A stretch of DNA of 5,161 nucleotides from Methanothrix sp. (GTDB lineage Archaea; Halobacteriota; Methanosarcinia; Methanotrichales; Methanotrichaceae). The translations under genes were made by a program, and so were the position numbers. The DNA is taken from the NCBI GenBank assembly GCA_028682845.1, contig JAJRAT010000183.1, positions 1-5,161 of the forward strand, given 5' to 3'. Below, piece after piece: positions 1 to 5,161 of the stretch; the first letter of the stretch is position 1; every line of letters begins with the position of its first letter. The notes beneath the pieces were generated by a model, which was given only the letters and a program-made list of their open reading frames with translations, had not been told where the DNA came from and made no database searches.

Positions 1-64
1 AGAATTCAAGATTGCATCGGAATCATACGAAAGATATAATTTCCTGGGGATCTGGGCTATAATC

Positions 65-955
65 GTGGATTGGTTCTTCTTCTCGCTGGTCGGCGCATCG
101 TCTCTCGCTGTAACCGGGATAATCGACAAGCTAATCATCAGCAAATATGTCCGCAATCCACTGGCCTATCTCGCTGCGCTGGTCATATTGCAGCAGATCT
201 TCGCCGTCGGCATCATGGCCTTTGCCGGGCTCGGATTCGTTTTCCCTCAGTCGCTCTATGCGCTGGCCGCGGGCGGCTTGCAGATAGTTCTCTGGGCCTC
301 GTACCTGCGTGCCCTGCAGGTGGAGGAGACCAGCCGAGTCGCAGCTATGGTTTACGTATTTCCCATCTTTGTTTTTTTGGGCGCGTATATATTTCTCGGC
401 GAGGCGCTGGCCTGGAAGGATTACATCGGCGGCGGCCTCCTGGTACTGAGCGCGCTCTTGGTGTCATATAGGCCCGTCGAGGGCGGCAACCCAATCGTCT
501 CTCCCGCGCTCAAGTACATGGGAATATTCTGGATATTTACCGCAATTTATGCCATAGCCTCCAAGTATCTTCTGGGATTTATGGACGAGTGGCACCTGAT
601 CATGTGGTCTTCGCTCGGCAATCTGGCTGTAATCCTTCCCATGCTTTCCGTTAGAAATATTCGAGAGGAAGCCTTTCGATATATCTGCGGAGGACCGTTC
701 CTCTTCACCGCCCTCATGGCCGATGAGGTCTTTGACTTTTTGGGAAGGGGCGCGTTCATCTTCGGCTATGCCTTGGGATCGGTTGCCCTGGTCTCCAGCG
801 TCGCCGCCCTGCAGCCATTTGTAACGCTTATTTATGTGGTGCTTCTCGGCATCCTCATGCCTGGAGTACTAAATGAAGAGCTGACACAAAAGATGCTGGC
901 TTACAAGGTAACTGCGGTCATTCTGATCATCATCGGCGTGTACCTGGTATCATAG
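65..955 (+). CDS. EamA/DMT-superfamily permease (10-TM, substrate unknown)
   Basis: This 296-residue protein is almost entirely hydrophobic and is predicted to be an inner-membrane transporter. About ten helices can be drawn (roughly residues 3-21, 33-54, 62-81, 91-112, 118-135, 148-166, 175-195, 207-227, 231-262, 277-295), arranged as two similar halves of five, which is the EamA duplication of the drug/metabolite transporter superfamily. Family signatures are the ETSRVAAMVYVFPIFVFL stretch (residues 88-105) followed by FLGE (110-113), and in the second half SVALVSSVAALQPFVTLIY (239-257), ending with the typical helix IILIIIGVYL-like tail. DMT members export metabolites, amino acids or drugs; nothing here fixes the substrate. 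The start is GTG at 65 with only a weak, distant GGGGA (about 46-50). The frame stays open to the left edge, so a longer protein is formally possible. It is separated from the downstream operon by a hairpin and about 165 bases, so co-regulation is not implied. Confidence 0.85.
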   Translation: MDWFFFSLVGASSLAVTGIIDKLIISKYVRNPLAYLAALVILQQIFAVGIMAFAGLGFVFPQSLYALAAGGLQIVLWASYLRALQVEETSRVAAMVYVFPIFVFLGAYIFLGEALAWKDYIGGGLLVLSALLVSYRPVEGGNPIVSPALKYMGIFWIFTAIYAIASKYLLGFMDEWHLIMWSSLGNLAVILPMLSVRNIREEAFRYICGGPFLFTALMADEVFDFLGRGAFIFGYALGSVALVSSVAALQPFVTLIYVVLLGILMPGVLNEELTQKMLAYKVTAVILIIIGVYLVS

Positions 956-993
956 CCGCATTATCTGAAATGGTCAGTTCTCAAAATTGATTT

Positions 994-1023
994 AGGAGCC
1001 AATTCCGCCTCAAGGCTCTTTTT
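994..1023 (+). terminator. Candidate intrinsic terminator after the DMT permease gene
   Basis: GAGCC at 996-1000 pairs with GGCTC at 1014-1018, extendable outward by one G-T and one A-T pair (995/1019 and 994/1020), and a run of five T follows (1019-1023). The loop of 13 bases is large and contains an alternative small hairpin GCC-TCAA-GGC (1007-1016). It lies about 40 bases after the permease stop, as expected for a 3' end. In an archaeal host the T-run alone could act as the terminator. Confidence 0.45.
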
Positions 1024-1059
1024 GCCCTCTTACCAAAAGATTCAACTCCCAAAAGTAGC

Positions 1060-1069
1060 AAATAATATC
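1060..1069 (+). promoter_or_regulatory. Candidate promoter element (TATA box or -10) for the decarboxylase operon
   Basis: AAATAATATC sits about 50 bases upstream of the ATG at 1120 in the A/T-rich part of the gap. It could serve as an archaeal TATA box, which would put the transcript start near 1090, or as a degenerate bacterial -10 (TAATAT, 1063-1068). No good bacterial -35 is present: TTCAAC at 1041-1046 matches only half of the consensus. This is the most plausible promoter position for the operon, but the evidence is only composition and placement. Confidence 0.3.
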
Positions 1070-1072
1070 AAG

Positions 1073-1107
1073 AGTTCAAAAATGCAAAAAGTTTGTAAAA
1101 AGTTCAA
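1073..1107 (+). repeat. Direct repeat AGTTCAA in the leader of the decarboxylase gene
   Basis: AGTTCAA occurs at 1073-1079 and again at 1101-1107, 28 bases apart; a related TTCAA word is at 1041-1045. The copies flank an A-rich stretch just before the gene start. They could be halves of a regulator binding site controlling the decarboxylase operon, or simply a chance effect of low complexity. No inverted symmetry between the copies is seen. Confidence 0.25.
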
Positions 1108-1109
1108 GA

Positions 1110-1114
1110 GTGAT
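1110..1114 (+). promoter_or_regulatory. Shine-Dalgarno site GTGAT supporting the ATG at 1120
   Basis: GTGAT matches the 3' part of the GGAGGTGAT complement of 16S rRNA and ends five bases before ATG 1120. This favours 1120 over the later in-frame ATG at 1147, whose best upstream match, AGGA at 1131-1134, is 12 bases away. The TTG at 1117 is also in frame but is only two bases from this site. Confidence 0.5.
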
Positions 1115-1119
1115 AATTG

Positions 1120-3420
1120 ATGCAGTCAACAGGACAAATAATAGACATGAGCGTACTAATAATAGACGATGATATCAGGCTGCCCACCGCCAACGGCAGA
1201 GCCGTGCGGGCTATTGCTGATGAGCTTCGTTCAAGAGATGTGGCGGTTGTCGAATCCTTCTCGGAAGAAGACGGCCATTCCGTAATTCTCTCCGATCCGT
1301 CCGTGCAGTGCATTTTGCTGGACTGGAACTTGGGCGATGATGATCCTACAACCCATGCCAAAGCTCTGTGGCTTTTGGAACTCGTCCGTTCCAGAAATAA
1401 GCATATTCCCATCTTCCTGCTGGCAGAGCGGGGTCAGATCTCTTCGATCACCTCTGAGGTAATGAAGCAGGTCGATGAGCTTATCTGGGTGCTCGAGGAC
1501 ACTCCCGGCTTCATCGCCGGTCGCATTATTGCCGCCATGCGCCGCTATCGCGATCAGATTGCTCCGCCCTTTACCAAAGCATTGATGGAGTTCGCCCAGG
1601 TCTACGAATATTCCTGGCATACTCCGGGGCATACGGGCGGTACGGCATTTCTGAAGTCGCCGGTAGGAAGGGCCTTTTTCAATTACTTCGGCGAAAATTT
1701 GCTGCGCTCGGACCTCTCCATCTCCGTGGGAGAGCTCGGGTCGCTGCTCGATCACTCCGGACCGATCGGTGAGAGCGAGAAGTATGCAGCGCGAGTCTTC
1801 GGGGCGCACCGCTCTTACTCGGTGACCAACGGCACATCAACCTCAAACCGCATCATCTTCATGGCCTGCGTCACTCATGGCGATGTCGCCCTGGTTGACC
1901 GAAACTGCCACAAATCCATAGAGCAGGCCATCACCATGACGGGAGCCATTCCCACCTACATGCAGCCTTCCCGCAACTATCTGGGACTCATCGGCCCCAT
2001 CTATCCGGAAAAGATACACGCGAAGAGCATTAAATCATCAATTGCCGGCAATTCACTTCTGAAAAAATCCGGCCTGCTGGCTCCTCGCCATTCCATCATC
2101 ACCAACTCGACCTATGACGGCTTATGCTACAATATTCCAAGAGTCCTGGAACTTCTCGGCGATAGCGTGGACCGCATTCACTTCGATGAGGCATGGTTCG
2201 GCTACGCGCGCTTCAATCCCATCTATAAAAATCGCTTTGGAATGCACGGGGACCCGGCAAACTACAGCGGCCCGACCATCTTCACCACGACATCGACGCA
2301 TAAGCTCCTGGCTGCGCTCTCTCAAGCATCGCTCATAAACGTCCGGGATGGCCGCAGTGCCGTGGACCATGCCCGCTTCAACGAATCCTTTATGATGCAT
2401 TCTTCAACCTCGCCGCAATATGCCATCATCTCCTCCAATGAAGTCTCGGCGGCAATGATGGACGGTCTCGGCGGCCTTACGCTGACCACGGAATCAATCA
2501 CAGAGGCGGTGGCATTCCGCCAAATGCTGCGGCGCATCTGGGCGCAATATGATTCTGTCGGGGATTGGTTCTTCAACGTCTGGAATGCAGACGTCGTTAC
2601 CGATCCCAGCACGGGAAGCGTCATGTCCTTCGAAGATGCCTCAGAGTGGCTGCTGGTAAACGAGCCGTCCGTCTGGGTCCTGCACCCTGAAGACAAGTGG
2701 CACGGATTCGAAGAGCTGGAGGACGACTACTGCATGCTCGATCCCATCAAGGTATCCGTGGTCACTCCTGGAGTCTCGCTGGACGGCACGCTGAAAGATC
2801 CGGGAATTCCAGCCATGCTCGTAACGGCATACCTGGATCATCGGGGAATCGTTGTTGAGAAGACTACAGACTTCACCATGCTCTTCCTGTTCTCGATCGG
2901 CATCACCAAGGGCAAATGGGGAACACTGATCAACGCTCTGCTCAAATTCAAGGAGGACTACGAGGCCAACGCGCCGCTCGTGGAGGTTCTGCCTGATCTT
3001 GTTGCCGCCTATCCGGAACACTATAAAAAATGCATCGGGCTGCGAGACCTCGCCGACAGCATGTTTGAGCAGATGAAGAAATCAAATCAGACACAACTTC
3101 AGGCAGAAGCATTCTCAAAATTGCCGGTTCCCGATATGACGCCGGCGGAAGCCTACAGCCGGCTGGTGCATGGCGAAGTGGAGCCGATCGCCGTCAAGAA
3201 CATGGCGGGACGAACGGTTGCTACAGGCATTGTGCCCTATCCCCCCGGCATTCCCATGCTCATGCCGGGAGAAAATGCAGGTCCCGAGAGCAGCCCGTGT
3301 CTGAAATATCTCAAGGCCTTGCAGGAATGGGATGGCAAATTCCCCGGATTTGGTCATGATATTCACGGAGTAGAGAACGATAAAGGGACCTATTTCGTTT
3401 ACTGTTTGAAGAAAACTTAA
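1120..3420 (+). CDS. adiA: PLP-dependent basic amino acid decarboxylase, probably arginine decarboxylase (AdiA-like)
   Basis: This cytoplasmic fold-type I PLP enzyme is predicted to convert arginine to agmatine plus CO2, consuming a proton. Numbered from Met at 1147 (757 residues; E. coli AdiA has about 756), it shows a receiver-like wing domain (about 1-130), the PLP core, and the family's C-terminal domain. Visible sites are PGH at 160-162, the phosphate-binding NGTSTSN (228-234), His255 in RNCHKS, which stacks on PLP in this family, Asp347 in FDEAW, which pairs with the pyridine nitrogen, and the Schiff-base Lys386 in STHKLLAALSQAS, the same number as in E. coli AdiA. LDPIKVS, YPPGIPML and FPGF follow in the C-terminal part. 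FDEAWFGYARFNPIY and KGKWGTL recall AdiA, whereas SDLSISVGELGSLLDHSGP is closer to lysine decarboxylases, so lysine remains possible. No catalytic residue is missing and no frameshift is seen. Start choices are TTG 1117, ATG 1120 (best ribosome site) and ATG 1147 (best length match). The antiporter gene follows by 20 bases. Confidence 0.93.
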   Translation: MQSTGQIIDMSVLIIDDDIRLPTANGRAVRAIADELRSRDVAVVESFSEEDGHSVILSDPSVQCILLDWNLGDDDPTTHAKALWLLELVRSRNKHIPIFLLAERGQISSITSEVMKQVDELIWVLEDTPGFIAGRIIAAMRRYRDQIAPPFTKALMEFAQVYEYSWHTPGHTGGTAFLKSPVGRAFFNYFGENLLRSDLSISVGELGSLLDHSGPIGESEKYAARVFGAHRSYSVTNGTSTSNRIIFMACVTHGDVALVDRNCHKSIEQAITMTGAIPTYMQPSRNYLGLIGPIYPEKIHAKSIKSSIAGNSLLKKSGLLAPRHSIITNSTYDGLCYNIPRVLELLGDSVDRIHFDEAWFGYARFNPIYKNRFGMHGDPANYSGPTIFTTTSTHKLLAALSQASLINVRDGRSAVDHARFNESFMMHSSTSPQYAIISSNEVSAAMMDGLGGLTLTTESITEAVAFRQMLRRIWAQYDSVGDWFFNVWNADVVTDPSTGSVMSFEDASEWLLVNEPSVWVLHPEDKWHGFEELEDDYCMLDPIKVSVVTPGVSLDGTLKDPGIPAMLVTAYLDHRGIVVEKTTDFTMLFLFSIGITKGKWGTLINALLKFKEDYEANAPLVEVLPDLVAAYPEHYKKCIGLRDLADSMFEQMKKSNQTQLQAEAFSKLPVPDMTPAEAYSRLVHGEVEPIAVKNMAGRTVATGIVPYPPGIPMLMPGENAGPESSPCLKYLKALQEWDGKFPGFGHDIHGVENDKGTYFVYCLKKT

Positions 3421-3432
3421 AATAAAAAATTT

Positions 3433-3436
3433 GGAG
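3433..3436 (+). promoter_or_regulatory. Shine-Dalgarno site GGAG of the antiporter gene
   Basis: GGAG lies in the 20-base AT-rich spacer between the decarboxylase stop and ATG 3441, four bases before the start. It supports this start and independent ribosome loading on a shared transcript. Confidence 0.6.
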
Positions 3437-3440
3437 AACT

Positions 3441-4853
3441 ATGAGCGACAGCAAAACGAAAACCCTTGGGTTATTTGCTCTGGCCATGATCAATGTTGCC
3501 GCAGTGCTGAGCCTGCGCAACTACCCGTCAATGGCCACCTACGGCTGGTCATCCATCGGCTGGTACTTGATCGGAACCATTGCATTCCTCATCCCCCTGA
3601 CGCTGGCCGGTGCGGAACTGGCCTGCGGCTGGCCGCAGGGAGGCGGCGTGTATACCTGGGTTCGTGAAGCATTCGGCGAGAAAGCGGGATTTATCGCCAT
3701 CTTTTGCGAATGGTCCAACAATCTGGTATGGTTCCCGACGGTCCTGGCCTTTATTGCATCGACCTTCGCGTATCTCTTCAATCCCGAACTTGCCAACAAC
3801 AATGCCTTCATGTTCGCGGTCATGATGATCGCGTTCTGGGGAACCACCGCTATCGGGCTCATGGGAGAGAAGGTATCCAGCCGCTTCGGATCATTCGGAG
3901 TTGTTGCCGGATCTATTATTCCTGCCGTTGTGATTATTATTTTAGGCATCGTATACATCGCCGGAGGAAAGCAACTGGCACTTCCAGCCTTTACCTGGAG
4001 CGCAGTGGTGCCGCAAATTAACATGAGTACTCTTCCCTTCATTTCTACCGTGGTTCTGCTCTTTGCCGGAATGGAGATGGCCGGGTTTCATGCCCTTGAA
4101 GTTAAAAATCCTCAGACGGACTTTCCCAAAGCGATGGCACTCTCCTGCATGATCATCTTCGCATTGACCGTAATCGGAACTCTGGCCATCGCGGCAGTGG
4201 TGCCGGTCGGACAGCTCAGTCTGGCCGCCGGTCTCATGCAAGCCTTTGAGGTTTTCTTGCGGGCTTTCAATCTCCAATGGACCCTGACTCCGCTAGCCTT
4301 GATGGTGACATTGGGCGGCCTCGCGCTTCTCCTGTCATGGCTGGCAGGCCCGGCTCTGGGGCTTGGCGAGGTTGCAGCCCGCGGAAATATGCCGCCATTC
4401 TTTGCCAAGACCAACAGGAACGGCGCTCCGGTAGGCGTTCTCATCCTTCAGGCAGTGATCGGAACTGCCGTCTCGATGCTTTACCTATTCATACCGAGCA
4501 TCAGCGCGGCTTACTGGATACTCTCGGCAATGACGGTCCTCTTGCTCTGCATCGTCTACTTGTTGGTATTTGCCTCGCTGATAAAACTGCGATATTCCAG
4601 TCCGAATACCGTCCGGGCCTTCAAGATACCGGGAGGCATGACCGGCGTTTGGCTGGTGGGCGGAATGGGATTCTTCGCCTGTCTCTTTACATTTGTGATA
4701 AGTCTGCTGCCGCCCGGCAACTACGAGCATATCTCGACAAACAAATATGCATTGATGATGATCATCGGAACAGCAGTTCTGGCTCTGCCGCCCCTGGTAT
4801 TCTTGCGTTTGAAGAAGCCGGGCTGGATGCCGGTAAAAAAGGCGGGGGAATAG
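3441..4853 (+). CDS. APC-superfamily amino acid antiporter, GadC-like
   Basis: This 470-residue integral membrane protein has twelve recognisable helices (about 9-25, 39-60, 83-112, 122-141, 153-174, 196-216, 232-255, 282-304, 331-351, 357-381, 402-424, 437-456), the normal count for APC transporters. Its motifs align by eye with E. coli GadC, the glutamate:GABA antiporter: YPSMATYGW near helix 1, AELACGWPQGGGVYTWV (58-74), FAGMEMAGFHALEVKNPQTD (208-227), SWLAGPALG (299-307), FKIPGG (394-399) and SLLPPGN (421-427). The AdiC/CadB-type GSGVF motif of helix 1 is absent. The protein ends where GadC's extra C-terminal plug (about 40 residues) would begin, so it lacks that pH gate. Placed 20 bases after an AdiA-like decarboxylase, it most likely imports the basic amino acid and exports the amine product, but this exchange is inferred from position; the family itself also covers other amino acids. 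The start is ATG 3441 with GGAG upstream. The downstream small gene begins 4 bases after its stop. Confidence 0.9.
   Translation: MSDSKTKTLGLFALAMINVAAVLSLRNYPSMATYGWSSIGWYLIGTIAFLIPLTLAGAELACGWPQGGGVYTWVREAFGEKAGFIAIFCEWSNNLVWFPTVLAFIASTFAYLFNPELANNNAFMFAVMMIAFWGTTAIGLMGEKVSSRFGSFGVVAGSIIPAVVIIILGIVYIAGGKQLALPAFTWSAVVPQINMSTLPFISTVVLLFAGMEMAGFHALEVKNPQTDFPKAMALSCMIIFALTVIGTLAIAAVVPVGQLSLAAGLMQAFEVFLRAFNLQWTLTPLALMVTLGGLALLLSWLAGPALGLGEVAARGNMPPFFAKTNRNGAPVGVLILQAVIGTAVSMLYLFIPSISAAYWILSAMTVLLLCIVYLLVFASLIKLRYSSPNTVRAFKIPGGMTGVWLVGGMGFFACLFTFVISLLPPGNYEHISTNKYALMMIIGTAVLALPPLVFLRLKKPGWMPVKKAGE
4844..4849 (+). promoter_or_regulatory. Purine-rich ribosome site GGGGGA inside the end of the antiporter gene
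   Basis: GGGGGA overlaps the last codons of the antiporter gene and lies eight bases before ATG 4858. It decides the start of the small downstream gene and suggests translational coupling, since ribosomes finishing the antiporter at 4853 would be next to it. Confidence 0.4.
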
Positions 4854-4857
4854 AAGA

Positions 4858-5161
4858 ATGGGAGATAAATCGAGAGATAATGCATTGATTGCGGCAATAA
4901 TTGCCATTGCTTTGATTGCATTCTTCGGTGTTATTCAATTTGCCGGAAGCCCGCGCTCGGATTTTAGCGAGCCCGTAGACATCGATGCCATTGAGCATGC
5001 CTTGACTGAAAAGGGGCTCGAGCTTTGCGCTCAGGGCGATATCGCATGGGAGACCACACCTGGTTTCATCTCCGGAAAGTTCTATGACCTGAGCCTCAAT
5101 TGCTCCGATTATGATCCAAACAAGCCAGGAGCCAGGATTTGGGTTCTTAAATTCGGAAGCG
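4858..5161 (+). CDS. Hypothetical small membrane-anchored protein, partial (right edge)
   Basis: The first 101 residues are present and the frame is open at the window edge, so the gene is incomplete. I do not recognise the family. The protein begins with a short charged segment (MGDKSRD), then one hydrophobic helix at about residues 9-29 (NALIAAIIAIALIAFFG onward), then a polar, acidic segment with Cys57 and Cys82 and several aromatic residues. This predicts a single-span protein with its soluble part outside the cytoplasm, or a secreted protein with an uncleaved or cleaved signal; there is no lipobox cysteine after the helix. It starts 4 bases after the antiporter stop with a GGGGGA ribosome site, so it is almost certainly translated from the decarboxylase-antiporter transcript. 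The alternating polar/hydrophobic pattern (residues 72-100) suggests beta strands. A role with the antiporter is possible but is inferred only from the spacing. Confidence 0.72.
   Translation, partial: MGDKSRDNALIAAIIAIALIAFFGVIQFAGSPRSDFSEPVDIDAIEHALTEKGLELCAQGDIAWETTPGFISGKFYDLSLNCSDYDPNKPGARIWVLKFGS

Noticed and set aside
70..471. Second + strand frame inside the DMT permease gene (133 codons)
   Set aside because: Its translation is rich in Arg, Gly and Cys with no membrane or domain pattern, while the overlapping frame gives a convincing ten-helix transporter.
956..1119. Riboswitch, tRNA or small RNA in the intergenic gap
   Set aside because: Apart from the short terminator-like hairpin no stable extended pairing or tRNA-like pattern is seen, and the gap is largely A-rich low-complexity DNA.
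1150..1530. A separate response-regulator gene at the start of the decarboxylase
   Set aside because: The receiver-like segment continues in frame without a stop into the PLP core, and a wing domain of this fold is a normal part of the AdiA/LdcI family.
1231..1809. Long open frame on the - strand opposite the decarboxylase (192 codons)
   Set aside because: It lies wholly antisense to a gene with clear conserved active-site motifs, has a composition typical of a reverse-strand shadow, and shows no recognisable domain.
3539..4042. Open frame on the - strand opposite the antiporter (167 codons)
   Set aside because: It is antisense to well-supported membrane helices and has no recognisable domain or ribosome site that would make it a gene.
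4277..4888. Open frame on the + strand overlapping the antiporter end and the small gene (203 codons)
   Set aside because: It runs in a different frame through the strongly conserved antiporter helices; its product is Arg/Gly-rich and low in hydrophobic pattern, as expected for an out-of-frame shadow.

Overview
The window holds one upstream transporter gene and, downstream on the same strand, a compact unit that looks like an amino-acid-decarboxylase acid-resistance module: a large fold-type I PLP basic-amino-acid decarboxylase of the AdiA/LdcI family, a GadC-like amino acid antiporter, and the start of an unrecognised small membrane-anchored protein cut by the right edge. All four genes are on the + strand and no mobile element, RNA gene or CRISPR array is visible.

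Layout: 1-64 is an AT-rich leader, open in frame with the first gene; 65-955 is a ten-helix EamA/DMT-superfamily permease; 956-1119 is an intergenic gap with a terminator-like hairpin plus T-run (994-1023), an A/T-rich promoter candidate (about 1060-1069) and a repeated AGTTCAA word; 1120-3420 is the decarboxylase; 3441-4853 is the antiporter, 20 bases downstream with its own GGAG site; 4858 to the edge is the small protein, only 4 bases after the antiporter stop. The tight spacing of the last three genes says they form one transcript.

How it would work: the cytoplasmic decarboxylase consumes a proton for each basic amino acid converted to a (poly)amine plus CO2, and the antiporter would exchange external amino acid for internal amine, giving net proton removal and/or polyamine production. 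Conserved blocks point to arginine (AdiA) as the likeliest substrate, but related proteins that look AdiA-like can use lysine, so the substrate is not fixed by sequence alone. The partner antiporter belongs to the GadC (glutamate:GABA) branch by its motifs rather than to the AdiC/CadB branch, and it lacks the C-terminal extension that plugs GadC.

Organism: not identifiable with certainty. Coding DNA is about 50-55% GC by eye while gaps are rich in A-tracts; GTG and possibly TTG starts occur; the decarboxylase is preceded by GTGAT, which pairs with the 16S rRNA 3' end and is common in methanogenic archaea but also possible in bacteria. An anaerobic archaeon or bacterium of moderate GC is a guess, not a result.
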